Origin: Burkholderia guangdongensis
Lineage (GTDB): Bacteria; Pseudomonadota; Gammaproteobacteria; Burkholderiales; Burkholderiaceae
Assembly: GCF_013403875.1 (NCBI RefSeq)
Contig: NZ_JACBNX010000004.1
Coordinates: 186,001-250,000, forward strand
Direction of reading: 5' to 3'
DNA length: 64,000 bases
How positions within the stretch are numbered: the first letter of the stretch is position 1; every line of letters starts with the position of its first letter. The position numbers and the translations under genes were made by a program. The notes below the pieces were generated by a model. It saw nothing but the letters and a program-made list of their open reading frames with translations, had not been told where the DNA came from and searched no databases. This document shows, in pieces, positions 28,813 through 37,580 of this stretch.

Positions 28813-29403
28813 ATGCGATTCGATGCCGCGCAGCGGGGCTGGCGGGAGACGCCGCGGCCCGGCTGCACCGCCGCGCAGCGCGACTGGCTCACGCGCGGCG
28901 GCTCGCTGACCGCGCATCTCGCGCGGCTCGGCGGCGTGACGGTGCGCGTGACGCGCGAGGCGGTCGACTGCCCGTGGTTCGACGAGGACGATGCGCTTGC
29001 CGTCGGCATGCGCACGCCGGTGTGGGCGCGCGAGGTGATCCTGTCGGTGGACGGCACGCCGTACGTCGCCGCGCACAGCATCGCGCCGCTGTCGGCGAGC
29101 AAGGGGATCTGGCAGGCGATGCGGCGGCTGCGTACGCGGCCGCTCGCGGAATTGCTGTACAGCGATCCGCAGGTCACGCGCTCGGCGCTCGTGAGCCGGC
29201 GCGTGATCGCCGGGCATCCGCTGTATGCGCTCGCGAGTCATGCGCTGGGCGCCGGCGCGCGGGCGCCGCATGCGTTTGCGGCGCGACGGTCGGTGTTTCA
29301 GCGGCACGGCGCGCCGTTGATGGTGACCGAGTGCATGTTGCCGGCGCTGTGGGCGCATCTCGCGAAGGTGGGCGACGCGCCGTGGGTCGGTGGAGGCGTT
29401 TGA
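28813..29403 (+). CDS. ubiC: Chorismate--pyruvate lyase UbiC
   Basis: A 196-residue enzyme that makes 4-hydroxybenzoate from chorismate, the first step of ubiquinone synthesis. Recognisable elements are [46 protein letters not shown] and the terminal [19 protein letters not shown] segment ([15 protein letters not shown]). In-frame GTG codons at 28792 and 28801 are alternative starts, the former overlapping the htpG stop; 28813 is chosen as the first ATG and the usual MxRFDA start. It overlaps the next gene by one base. Confidence 0.9.
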   Translation: MRFDAAQRGWRETPRPGCTAAQRDWLTRGGSLTAHLARLGGVTVRVTREAVDCPWFDEDDALAVGMRTPVWAREVILSVDGTPYVAAHSIAPLSASKGIWQAMRRLRTRPLAELLYSDPQVTRSALVSRRVIAGHPLYALASHALGAGARAPHAFAARRSVFQRHGAPLMVTECMLPALWAHLAKVGDAPWVGGGV

Positions 29404-29879
29404 TGTTGCGCGGGTTCCCGCCGGTTGTCGCGGCCGATACGCATACGCTGATTCTCGGGAGCTTTCCCGGGGAGGCGTCGCTCGCGGCGACGCAGTATTA
29501 CGCGCATCCGAGGAATCAGTTCTGGCGGTTGTTGGGGGCGGTGCTGGGCGAGGCGGCGTTGCATGAGCTTGCGTATGACGCGCGGCTGGAACGCGTGTTG
29601 AAGCACGGCATCGGCATCTGGGACGTGCTTGCGGCATGCCATCGCGAAGGGAGTCTCGATTCGGCGATTCGCAATGCGAAGCCGAATGATTTCGATGCGT
29701 TGCGTGAGCATGCGCCATTGCTCAGGAAAGTCTGTTTCAACGGAAAAACGGCAGGGCGGTTTGCCGATGTGATCGGCGCAGCGGGCTACGACACGCTCGT
29801 GCTGCCTTCGTCGAGTCCGGCGAATGCGACACGCTCGTATGATCAGAAGCTCTTGTGCTGGCGCGAGATTCTTTCCTGA
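29403..29879 (+). CDS. DNA-deoxyinosine (hypoxanthine) glycosylase, UDG superfamily
   Basis: A 158-residue uracil-DNA-glycosylase-fold enzyme. LILGSFPGEASLAATQYYA with the following HPRNQFW is the pattern of the family-6 hypoxanthine-DNA glycosylases, and LPSSSPANA is the second motif. It removes deaminated adenine (hypoxanthine) from DNA, beginning base-excision repair. The start codon overlaps the ubiC stop (TGATG), implying translational coupling with ubiC and co-transcription with htpG. The strand changes immediately after it. Confidence 0.85.
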   Translation: MLRGFPPVVAADTHTLILGSFPGEASLAATQYYAHPRNQFWRLLGAVLGEAALHELAYDARLERVLKHGIGIWDVLAACHREGSLDSAIRNAKPNDFDALREHAPLLRKVCFNGKTAGRFADVIGAAGYDTLVLPSSSPANATRSYDQKLLCWREILS

Positions 29880-29884
29880 CGGCC

Positions 29885-30193
29885 TCAGTGGTAATCGCTT
29901 TCCCGCTGATGGCGCACCGCAAGGATCGTCACCGTTCGATCGTCGTCGATCTCGAACAGCGCAACATATCCCGACGCGCCGAACGGAATGATCAGTTCCC
30001 GCAGAAACGGCATCGACGGATGGGCTTTGCGGCAAGTGAACGGCGACGATGCCAGTGTGGCGATCCCGGCGGTGATGGCCGCAAGCGCACGTGCAGCGAG
30101 TTCGACGTCGGCGTCGTCGCGATCGACGATGAAGCCATAAAGACGGTCCAGATCATCTGAAGCCGCGCGCGTGAACCGGACCGCGTACGTCAT
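29885..30193 (-). CDS. ParE/RelE-family toxin (module 2)
   Basis: A 102-residue protein. MTYAVRFTRAASDDLDRLYGF, the central PFTCRKAHPSMPFLRELIIPF and VTILAVRHQRESDYH at the C-terminus are the ParE/RelE fold signature. ParE toxins poison gyrase and RelE toxins cut mRNA; the sequence does not decide which. Its start overlaps the antitoxin stop by four bases (ATGA at 30190-30193). Its 3' end lies five bases from the deoxyinosine glycosylase stop, so it converges with the core ubiC operon. Confidence 0.87.
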   Translation of the reverse strand: MTYAVRFTRAASDDLDRLYGFIVDRDDADVELAARALAAITAGIATLASSPFTCRKAHPSMPFLRELIIPFGASGYVALFEIDDDRTVTILAVRHQRESDYH

Positions 30194-30468
30194 CGAGGTT
30201 TCCGCCTCGTATCGCGAAGGGCGTCGAGCCGCCGCTCCAGTTTCTCCAGCACGTCGGACGCAGGCAAATAGTCGCCGGTGCGTCGGGCCGCTTCGCGCGA
30301 TGCGATGCCGCGGGCAATGAATTCGCTTTGATTGCGACGGCGCTCGATGCCTTCGCGAATCGATTGCTCGACGAAACCCGACAGCGTTTCCCCTTCGTCG
30401 AGCACACTTTCGGCGGCGTCGCGCAGTTCTGGTTCGACCCGGATGGATGGAAAAGTGGCAGATTTCAT
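30190..30468 (-). CDS. Ribbon-helix-helix antitoxin (YlcI/YnfO-like), module 2
   Basis: A 92-residue protein beginning MKSATFPSIRVEPELRDAAE, a short beta strand plus helices typical of RHH repressors (SVLDEGETLSGFVEQSIREG). The charged C-terminal helix would wrap the toxin. RBS ggagaga (complement of 30473-30479) fixes the start at 30468. The promoter carries a perfect 18-bp palindrome, as expected for an autorepressing antitoxin. Confidence 0.87.
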   Translation of the reverse strand: MKSATFPSIRVEPELRDAAESVLDEGETLSGFVEQSIREGIERRRNQSEFIARGIASREAARRTGDYLPASDVLEKLERRLDALRDTRRKPR

Positions 30469-30481
30469 GATGTCTCTCCGC

Positions 30482-30528
30482 GCATCGCAATTGCGATGCA
30501 TTATCCGCCGCCGACCACTTTCACGCAA
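30482..30528 (-). promoter_or_regulatory. Promoter and palindromic operator of toxin-antitoxin module 2
   Basis: gcatcgcaattgcgatgc (30482-30499) is a perfect 18-bp palindrome. Directly upstream on the minus strand are GATAAT (-10, 30500-30505) and TTGCGT (-35, 30523-30528) with 17-base spacing. The operator covers the transcription start, consistent with autorepression by the RHH antitoxin. Confidence 0.75.
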
Positions 30529-30585
30529 GTCGGCCGTTCGGCAGCGTTTGTGACCTTCGCTTGTGGATAAAATCCTCGACGCTCA

Positions 30586-31068
30586 ATGACAACGGCAATC
30601 GATACGATGACGGCATCTCCGAATCTCGACCTCGACTTCTTCAACCTGCTGGCGGATAGCCATTTGCGGCTCGTCGGCGCGCCATTGGTCGAGAGCGGAC
30701 TCTCCTGCGCCGACGCGGCCCGCTGGCTCTACGAAGACGCGCTGTTCTGCGTGCTCGCGCACAACACCGATGCCGACCCTCGCTTCATCTACGCGAACCG
30801 GGCTGCTCAGCGCTGTTTTGAATACGACTGGGACGGCATGACGGCTTTGCGTTCAAGGCTTTCCGCTGAACACCCGAATCGGGACGAGCGCGACAGGTTG
30901 CTCGAATCGGTGCGACTGCGCGGGTTCGCGACCGGTTATCGCGGCCTGCGCATCTCGCGTTCGGGAAGACGATTCTGGATCGAAGACGTAACGGTCTGGA
31001 ATCTGGTCGATCGTGATGGCATTTATCGAGGGCAGGCGGCAACGTATCGCCGCTGGCGGGACGCCTGA
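30586..31068 (+). CDS. MEKHLA (PAS-like) domain protein
   Basis: A 160-residue soluble protein. FFNLLADSHLRLVGAPLV followed by AARWLYEDALFCVLAHNTDADPRFIYANRAA is the MEKHLA domain, a PAS-like small-ligand or light/redox sensing fold first noted in plant HD-Zip III proteins. It has no effector domain. It lies alone on the plus strand between two minus-strand toxin-antitoxin modules, divergent from module 2; its role there is unknown. Confidence 0.8.
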   Translation: MTTAIDTMTASPNLDLDFFNLLADSHLRLVGAPLVESGLSCADAARWLYEDALFCVLAHNTDADPRFIYANRAAQRCFEYDWDGMTALRSRLSAEHPNRDERDRLLESVRLRGFATGYRGLRISRSGRRFWIEDVTVWNLVDRDGIYRGQAATYRRWRDA

Positions 31069-31135
31069 CGGCGCCGCCCGCATGCCGGCTGCCGCTGTCG
31101 TTGGCCCAGGTGAGCGCAGGAAGTCTGACGTTGGT

Positions 31136-31459
31136 TTAGCGTTCCTGACGGGTATCCCACACTCGCAGGAGCGCGATCATCGTTGGGGTATCCGCGTAGG
31201 CGGGCGTGACCTCGTAGTGCAGTTCGTACCGGCCGTACAGGCAAACCCATTTATGCACCTCCCGAGGCGGCGGGCCCTCGTATCCGTCCAGTTCCTCGCC
31301 GAGACGATGGTGGTGATCTTCTCCCAGCTTGTCCGCTTCGTTCAGCAACGCCTTCACGACCTTGCGGGCGGCGATGCCGTCATTGAACGTCTTGATGTGC
31401 TGGGCAATGTTCGCGAGATCAGCCATGGCTTTGCCGGTAGGCTTGACCGGAATACTCAT
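31136..31459 (-). CDS. RelE/ParE-family toxin (module 3)
   Basis: A 107-residue protein with the compact RelE/ParE pattern: KAMADLANIAQHIKTFND, HHHRLGEELDGYEGPPPREV, WVCLYGRYELHYEV and the C-terminal LLRVWDTRQER. The final arginine-rich strand usually carries RNase or gyrase-binding residues. The start overlaps the antitoxin stop by ATGA (31456-31459), showing coupling. It differs in sequence from the toxin at 29885, so the two modules are not a local duplication. Confidence 0.86.
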   Translation of the reverse strand: MSIPVKPTGKAMADLANIAQHIKTFNDGIAARKVVKALLNEADKLGEDHHHRLGEELDGYEGPPPREVHKWVCLYGRYELHYEVTPAYADTPTMIALLRVWDTRQER

Positions 31460-31728
31460 GCGCGCGGCACCGGAAGTTCGTTCTCCGTCCCGAGACTATC
31501 GGCCCAAGCCTGCGCATCATCCATTGACACCAGACGGCCTGCAGCGACGTCGTCCAGTCCTTCCTGAATCAGGCGGCGCTTTTCTTTCTCTCGTGCCAGA
31601 TAGGCGATCAACGCTTTCTTGACGATCCACTGACGTGGGCGTTCCAACTGCTCGGCCAGCGCGTCCACCTCTTCGGCCAGCGCAATCGGCACTTGCGCTG
31701 TAAAGGTTCGGGTTGCAGCGGTCATCAT
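31456..31728 (-). CDS. CopG-like RHH antitoxin (module 3)
   Basis: A 90-residue protein. TRTFTAQVPIALAEEVDALA with RPRQWIVKKALIAYL is a ribbon-helix-helix DNA-binding domain; the remaining residues form a toxin-binding tail (GLDDVAAGRLVSMDDAQAWA). Two adjacent ATGs exist (31728 and 31725); the spacing to gagg slightly favours the second. An inverted repeat over an AT-rich promoter lies just upstream. Confidence 0.87.
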   Translation of the reverse strand: MMTAATRTFTAQVPIALAEEVDALAEQLERPRQWIVKKALIAYLAREKEKRRLIQEGLDDVAAGRLVSMDDAQAWADSLGTENELPVPRA

Positions 31729-31747
31729 CGACCTCGCTATTTGAGTT

Positions 31748-31764
31748 CAATAATGACTATTGTA
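31748..31764 (-). promoter_or_regulatory. Operator-like inverted repeat and -10 of toxin-antitoxin module 3
   Basis: caata (31748-31752) and tattg (31758-31762) form an inverted repeat with a 5-base centre, overlapping TACAAT (complement of 31759-31764). The surrounding sequence is markedly AT-rich for this genome. No good -35 is seen. Confidence 0.5.
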
Positions 31765-31807
31765 TTTTATTGCGGAAAATTTGCTACCGACGTTGCACGA
31801 GCCTCGC

Positions 31808-34552
31808 TCATCGAATCAACCCCAATGCCTTGGCTTTCTGGAACGCCTTGAGCCGGCGCCGAACACCGAGCTTCGAATAGATCTGCTGCATGTACCACTT
31901 CACGGATCCTTCGGCCAGACCGAGGCGATCGCCAATCTCCTTGTTCTGAAGCCCCTGCGAGACGAATTCGAGGATGTCGATCTCGCGCTGCGACAGGCGC
32001 CCGTCGCTTGCCGGCGGGGACTGCACGGGCCGCTCCTGCGCGATGGTGGTGCGCAACAGCACACGTTCCGGCTGCGTTCTGTACGCCTCCAGCAGTTCGG
32101 CGGAGAATGCGGCGTCGGACTGAATGTCCGCGGGAAGGCCGAAGATGGCCGCCACCGCTTGCCTGACGGCCGCCCCTTCTTCGATGAACGGAAGCACGAT
32201 GTCGCGCGGCGCGGCGTGCGCCAGCGCATCCATCAACGCTCTCGATGCGCCTCGACGATCATCGGACGCCAGCCTTGACGCCGCGACCAGCACGCCCATC
32301 CGGATCTCGGTGCGCATGCATGAGCGCTGCACGGCAAAGGTATGCCAGCGCCTCGCCAACGCTTCAGCCTCTTTCGTGAATCCGCGCGCCAGCGCGAGCC
32401 GGATCCACGCCACCGCCATGGCCTCGGTCCTCGTCGTCGTTTGCGCGGTCGGGTACAGGGTTGTCGCTTCGCGCGGCAGCTTGGCTTCGTTGGCGATCCG
32501 GGTCGCGGCACTCACGTCGTTGCGCAGCATGGCCTGCCGGATTCTTTCGGCAGTGGCATGCCAAAAGAGCCGATCGAACGATTTCGCTTCGGCGAATCGG
32601 GTCGCATGCGACAGCAACTCGCCGGCCCTGTCGTGCTCGCCGTCGAGCGCGGCCAGCCTCGCGCGCCCGACGTATGCCGCGATCAGGTGATCCACGAGCC
32701 CAAGTTCTTCGCAGACCGGCAGGTATTGATCCCACAGTGCTTTCGCTTCGTCATAGGCGCCACGCTCCATCTCCAGTTCGGCGAGCAAGAGGGCCGGCAT
32801 CGCGCCGAGGGGGCTGCCGTGTCCGGCGATTTGGTCGCCGATGCCGATGGCCGAACGGTAACCCTCCGCGGCCTTTGCGATCTCCCCTCGCTGCACGAAA
32901 GCGGGGCCCGCGATGCTTTCTTGCCAGATCAGGACGAACTGGCTTTTCGCTCGCTCGAAATACCCGCGAGCGGCGACGTCGAGCCGGTGCAACGCATCGA
33001 GCCTGTAAAGCTCCCGTTGGGCATACAGCAGACTCAACTCGACGCTGCCGCGGAGATACGGATCGTCGTCGGGAAAGTCGGCGAGCAGTTCCAGACACAT
33101 CCGTTCCGCCGTGCGCATGTCGTCCGTGAAGATCGCGAGCAGCATCCTGCGATGCTGGTAGAGCCGATGAAGGCGCGACGCCGCTTCCGGCGTCAGCTGG
33201 CCGCTCTCGACCTGCGTGCGGATGCGCTTGAGCACGGATGCCAGGACGCTCGCGGTCTCCTCGAAGCGCCATTCGAGCAACAGGCTCCACGTCCTGATCA
33301 ACTGGATGCGCGGATACTCGTTCAGGATGCGCTCGGGGATCTGCTTCACCCAGGTCATCAGCGAGAGCAGCTGGCCTTGATAAAACAGGTCGTTGCAGGC
33401 CTCGTCGAGAATGCCCGCCGCCTGCCGGAAGTCTCTCGACGCGAACGCATGGAACATCGCATCGTCGAGCATGCCGTTGACGCGAAACCATTGCGCCGCG
33501 CGCCGATGCAGCGCCGACATCAGCGCGGGATCGGTTTCGCCGAGCCGCTTCTGCAGGAACTGCGAGAACAGGTGGTGGTAGCGAAACCATTGCCCGTCTT
33601 CGTCGAGGGAAAAGATGAACAGTCCGCGGCGCTGCAGTTGTTCGATGATCTCGCGGCTGTCGCTGTGTTGTCCCACCTCGTCGCACAACGCGGCGTTGAA
33701 CTGCCGAAACACGGCGGACTGGATCAGAAAACGTTGCACCGCTTCGCTCTGGGCCGACAGCACGTCTTCCGCCAGAAACGCGCCGATCGCGCGGTTGCCG
33801 CCCGACAGATTGCCCAGCCGTTCCACCCAGTCGCCAACGCTCCCGACGGACAGCGACAGCAGTTGCAGTCCCGCCGGCCATCCTTCCGTTTTGATACAGG
33901 CCAGATCGATCAACGCCGCGTTCGGCAGTGTCGAGTGGTTGTTTTCGAAGAACAGTTGCGCCTCTTTCCGCGAGAAACGCAACGCCTGTGCGTCGATCTC
34001 GCCGAGATCGCCCCGGGCGCGCAATCGCGCCACGTTGAAGTCCGGTTCCGTCCGGCTTGCAATGGCGAAGTGAAGGTTTCCCGGTGCGTCACGCAGCAGG
34101 CACTCGAAGAGCCTGTCGGCTGGCGAGCCGGCCAATACGTGAAGATCGTCGATAAACAGGTACAGATCGCCTGTCGCACGTTCGAGCTCATTGCACAGCA
34201 TCGCGCTGATGGTTTCCGGCGATGCGTTGATGTGGGCCTCGAACAGACCTTGCAGCGCGCTATCGAGCCCGGCAACCGTCTGCGCGAGGGCAGTCGCGCA
34301 ATGCAGCGCGACTTCCTGGAGCGACGAGCCGATGTCCGCGACGCTGATCCAGGCAATCGACTCCCGGCCGGATGCGCGCAGCGCATCGTGGAGTTGCGCC
34401 ATCAGCAGGCTTTTTCCGTATCCGGCCGGCGCGCGCACGAGCAGCAGGCGTCGCGCGAGCAGGTGTGCCAGTGCCGTGGGCAGCACCTCCCGCGGCACCG
34501 CCGCGCCCGCTCTGCTGGGCGGCCGCAACCGCGTGGCGACGACGGGTACCAT
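31808..34552 (-). CDS. MalT-type LuxR-family ATP-dependent regulator (LAL)
   Basis: A 914-residue protein built like MalT (about 900): P-loop APAGYGKS (about 41-48), Walker B LYLFIDDLHVL, a long TPR-like helical sensor region and a C-terminal LuxR HTH (LSQREIDILEFVSQGLQNKE, then GLAEGSVKWYMQQIY). These one-component activators need ATP and an inducer bound to the helical region. The start at 34552 is set by aaggagga just upstream; a longer in-frame ORF to 34687 lacks support. It faces the SphA/hydroxylase/hydrolase genes across 365 bases and is their probable activator. Confidence 0.9.
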   Translation of the reverse strand: MVPVVATRLRPPSRAGAAVPREVLPTALAHLLARRLLLVRAPAGYGKSLLMAQLHDALRASGRESIAWISVADIGSSLQEVALHCATALAQTVAGLDSALQGLFEAHINASPETISAMLCNELERATGDLYLFIDDLHVLAGSPADRLFECLLRDAPGNLHFAIASRTEPDFNVARLRARGDLGEIDAQALRFSRKEAQLFFENNHSTLPNAALIDLACIKTEGWPAGLQLLSLSVGSVGDWVERLGNLSGGNRAIGAFLAEDVLSAQSEAVQRFLIQSAVFRQFNAALCDEVGQHSDSREIIEQLQRRGLFIFSLDEDGQWFRYHHLFSQFLQKRLGETDPALMSALHRRAAQWFRVNGMLDDAMFHAFASRDFRQAAGILDEACNDLFYQGQLLSLMTWVKQIPERILNEYPRIQLIRTWSLLLEWRFEETASVLASVLKRIRTQVESGQLTPEAASRLHRLYQHRRMLLAIFTDDMRTAERMCLELLADFPDDDPYLRGSVELSLLYAQRELYRLDALHRLDVAARGYFERAKSQFVLIWQESIAGPAFVQRGEIAKAAEGYRSAIGIGDQIAGHGSPLGAMPALLLAELEMERGAYDEAKALWDQYLPVCEELGLVDHLIAAYVGRARLAALDGEHDRAGELLSHATRFAEAKSFDRLFWHATAERIRQAMLRNDVSAATRIANEAKLPREATTLYPTAQTTTRTEAMAVAWIRLALARGFTKEAEALARRWHTFAVQRSCMRTEIRMGVLVAASRLASDDRRGASRALMDALAHAAPRDIVLPFIEEGAAVRQAVAAIFGLPADIQSDAAFSAELLEAYRTQPERVLLRTTIAQERPVQSPPASDGRLSQREIDILEFVSQGLQNKEIGDRLGLAEGSVKWYMQQIYSKLGVRRRLKAFQKAKALGLIR

Positions 34553-34917
34553 TGACGTCTTCCTCCTTGACCTTCTCAAAGCATACACGCGCCCCAATCC
34601 CGTGACGCCTATCCAAAGATAGGTTTTGCCGTGTGCCGGCCGTTCGGACCGGCCGGCGCGAACGGGAAAACAGAGCCTCACCCGCACCCACGGGAAAACA
34701 CCGAAACGTCTTTCAAAGCCGCGCCGGATGAGGCGGCGGCGGATCCGGTCGCCAGGATGCGCGGCGATGGCGCACGGTTCCCTCCTTTGTATAGGTGTGC
34801 ACGCTCGCGGCCATCACTAGCATTTCGTCATGCACAGCACGGCTCTGTCGAGCCATATGGCGTGCCAGAGATAAAAATTCCAATTAATCAGCATACCTAT
34901 TCATATCGGAGGGAGAC
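34553..34917. other. 365-base divergent regulatory gap between the LuxR regulator and the SphA-like gene
   Basis: No gene is evident. It holds two small inverted repeats: cctatc/gatagg with a caaa loop (34608-34623, 56 bases upstream of the LuxR start) and ggctc/gagcc (34841-34854, about 65 bases upstream of the SphA start). The part from about 34860 to 34910 is AT-rich and probably contains the promoter of the catabolic genes. The inverted repeats are candidate activator sites. Confidence 0.5.
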
Positions 34918-35826
34918 ATGTCAAGAACGCCGCGCAAGCTGGCGGTGGCAATCGCGCTGACGTGGTTGCTGCATTCGAACGCCGACGCGACCGAAAATGG
35001 GCTCATCAGCTACCCGGTCGGCGTCAACACGGTGTTGAACGGCGTATTGCCTCCCCCCGGAGACACGCAGTTCTACAACTACACGCTTTACTACAATGCG
35101 AACAAGTTTGCGGGCGCTGGCGGGCAAAGCCTGATTCCAGGGTTTCATTTGAATACGTTCGCCGACGCGCCTCGCGTGGTTCACACCTGGGGCGCGACGT
35201 TCGGCCCTTTCACGGTGTCGAGCGGCGCAATCGTCCCGTTCGTTTATCTGCATGCGAGTACGCCGGCGGGAACCGGCAATCGTACCGCGCTGGGGGACGT
35301 CATCCTCGAGCCATGGCTGATCGGCTATGCGAACCCGTCACACACATTCTTCGCTTTTTTCGCTACCGACGTCGCGGTGCCGAGTGGGGCGTACGCGCCA
35401 AACCGGATAACCAACACGGGGCTCAACACCTATGCGCTGATGCCGTATCTCAGCACGACATGGTTTCCGACCGCGGCTACCGAGATTTCCACGACCACGC
35501 TCGTGGAAATCAACTCGCCCAATGCCGCGACGCATTATCACTCGGGCGCCGTGGCGACCCTGGACTACCTGTTCGGATATTCGATCAACCGCAAGGTTCA
35601 GGTCGGTGTTCAGGGATATTTTCTGAAGCAGTTCACCGACGATACCGTCAATGGTGTGTCCGTTCCCGGGGGAGGCTTTCGCGGACAGGCGGTCGCGATA
35701 GGGCCGCAGATCCGCTACATGTGGTCGCAGGCCGCCGGAATCGTCGTCAAGTACCAGCACGAATTCGCTGTCCGCAATCGCCCGCAGGGCGACAAGTTGT
35801 GGATGGAGATCAGCTTCCCTTTGTAG
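34918..35826 (+). CDS. Outer-membrane SphA/phenol-degradation-type channel
   Basis: A 302-residue protein with an N-terminal signal peptide (KLAVAIALTWLLHSNADA) and many alternating beta strands ending in a C-terminal aromatic-hydrophobic pattern (MEISFPL), typical of an outer-membrane barrel. Motifs such as GDVILEPWLIGY and the glycine/tyrosine repeat pattern match the SphA/Phenol_MetA_deg family, which accompanies aromatic-degradation genes and is thought to admit hydrophobic substrates. RBS gaggga is at 34909-34914. It is followed by a flavin hydroxylase 81 bases on. Confidence 0.82.
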   Translation: MSRTPRKLAVAIALTWLLHSNADATENGLISYPVGVNTVLNGVLPPPGDTQFYNYTLYYNANKFAGAGGQSLIPGFHLNTFADAPRVVHTWGATFGPFTVSSGAIVPFVYLHASTPAGTGNRTALGDVILEPWLIGYANPSHTFFAFFATDVAVPSGAYAPNRITNTGLNTYALMPYLSTTWFPTAATEISTTTLVEINSPNAATHYHSGAVATLDYLFGYSINRKVQVGVQGYFLKQFTDDTVNGVSVPGGGFRGQAVAIGPQIRYMWSQAAGIVVKYQHEFAVRNRPQGDKLWMEISFPL

Positions 35827-35907
35827 TGGGATGCGGCGGATTCGGCAAGCCGGGATGACTGGCCGAATCGGCGCAACGCGCTACCGAAACAATCAAGGAG
35901 ACACAGA

Positions 35908-37566
35908 ATGCAGCCGGATTTGAATCAAGGTGGCGAGCATGCCGCCGAGCATTACGACGTCGCGGTCATCGGATATGGCCCAACCGGTCTCGTGGCCGCA
36001 TCGATGCTGGGCCGTGCCGGACACCGGGTCGTGGTCATCGAGCGTTGGCCGACGCCGTACGGCCTTCCGCGCCTCACGCACATCGATGGCGAAACGGCGC
36101 GCATCGTTCAGGCAAGCAGCAACGTCGAACAGGCGTTGCGCAACGCGAAGCCGGTCGATACCTACCACTATCGGGATGCGCAGGGCGAACTGCTGCTCGA
36201 AGTGAACTGGACCGGCCGCGCGTGCGGGTATCCGGGCCACATCTCGATCTACCAGCCCGACATCGAGGACGCGATAGACGCCCGCGCGAGCCGGTACGAG
36301 AACGTGACCCTCCTGCGTGGCTGGGAAGTCGAAACGCTGAAGCAGGATGGGGGCGGCGTCGTACTGTCCGCGCATCCGTGGCGGTGTGCGCAAGATGCGC
36401 AATGGACCGAAGCGCCGCGCACTTTCCACGTCAGGTACGTGATCGGCGCGGACGGCGCGAACAGTTTCGTGCGACGCACACTCGGTATCGAGCGGACCGA
36501 TTTTGGACATAACGAACGCTGGCTGAACCTCGATTCCGAGAACAAGCGCGATCTGGGCGACGCGTGCGCGCGCACGACGATCTTCTGCGATCCGGCGCGC
36601 GCCTACATGCACATGCCGATCGGCACGAAGCGCACGCGCTTCGAATTGCGTGTGTTGCCGGGCGAAGCGACGCAGGACTGGGAGCGGGAAGAAGCCGGCT
36701 GGCGGTGGCTGAAAGAGCGTTACGGGTTGGGTCCGGACGATCTGAAGATGCTGCGTCACGTCGTCTATACCTTCGAGACGCGCATGGCCGAGCGCTGGCG
36801 TGAGAGTCGCGTGCTGCTTGCGGGAGACGCGGCGCATACGATGATGCCGTACATGGGCCAGGGCGCGTGTTCCGGCATGCGCGACGGGATCAACCTTGCG
36901 TGGAAGCTCGATCTGGTGTTGAGCGGGTGCGCTTCGCCAGCGCTGCTGGACACCTACGAAACCGAACGCCGGCCGCACGTGAGCGCGATCGCGCAGATGT
37001 CGCTGTTCCTCGGCAAGGTCGTCAACGAAGACGATCCGCACAAGGTTGCCGAGCGCGATGCGGCGTTCCGCGCCGGCAGCGTTCCGCCGATGCCGCCGTT
37101 CCCGAAGATCGAGCAAGGTATCTTGCACCGCAACGCCGACGGCACGCTGTCGCCGTCGACAGGCGCGCCCGCACCGCAGGGACGCGTGCGCCAGGGCGCG
37201 GCGGAAGGCAGGCTCGACGACGTGATCGGCTACGGGTTCCAGATTGTCTCCCGCGCGCATCCGGCGCACTATCTCGACGCGCACCAGTTCGCCTTCCTCG
37301 AACGACTCGGTTGTCGTTTCGCGGTGCTCTCCGACGATTCGGCTGCAACCGACGCCGTTGTCGAACTCGACGGCGATCAGCGTGCGTTCATGGACGAACA
37401 CGGGATCGAGGCCTACATGAGTCGACCGGATTTCGTCGTGTTCGGCTCGGTCGCCGATTTGCGCGACCTCGGCGCACTGGTCGATGATCTGCGCGATCAG
37501 CTTCACTGGTGTGCCCGACCCGTTGCGGATCGGGCGGCCCGTACGGACGGCATGCGAGTTTCGTGA
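35908..37566 (+). CDS. MhpA-like FAD-dependent aromatic hydroxylase
   Basis: A 552-residue class A flavin monooxygenase, the same size as 3-(3-hydroxyphenyl)propionate hydroxylase MhpA. It has the FAD motif VAVIGYGPTGLVAASMLGRA, the DG motif VIGADGANSFVRR and the GD motif VLLAGDAAHTMMPYMGQGA, plus the C-terminal thioredoxin-like region. It hydroxylates a phenolic ring with NAD(P)H and oxygen. RBS aaggag (35895-35900). No extradiol dioxygenase is next to it, so it is not a standard mhp cluster. The hydrolase gene follows after 14 bases. Confidence 0.88.
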   Translation: MQPDLNQGGEHAAEHYDVAVIGYGPTGLVAASMLGRAGHRVVVIERWPTPYGLPRLTHIDGETARIVQASSNVEQALRNAKPVDTYHYRDAQGELLLEVNWTGRACGYPGHISIYQPDIEDAIDARASRYENVTLLRGWEVETLKQDGGGVVLSAHPWRCAQDAQWTEAPRTFHVRYVIGADGANSFVRRTLGIERTDFGHNERWLNLDSENKRDLGDACARTTIFCDPARAYMHMPIGTKRTRFELRVLPGEATQDWEREEAGWRWLKERYGLGPDDLKMLRHVVYTFETRMAERWRESRVLLAGDAAHTMMPYMGQGACSGMRDGINLAWKLDLVLSGCASPALLDTYETERRPHVSAIAQMSLFLGKVVNEDDPHKVAERDAAFRAGSVPPMPPFPKIEQGILHRNADGTLSPSTGAPAPQGRVRQGAAEGRLDDVIGYGFQIVSRAHPAHYLDAHQFAFLERLGCRFAVLSDDSAATDAVVELDGDQRAFMDEHGIEAYMSRPDFVVFGSVADLRDLGALVDDLRDQLHWCARPVADRAARTDGMRVS

Positions 37567-37580
37567 GCGAGGAATCGGCA

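Noticed and set aside
29885..31764. Prophage or insertion-sequence remnant
   Set aside because: No transposase, integrase, phage gene or terminal inverted repeat was found; only toxin-antitoxin genes suggest acquisition.
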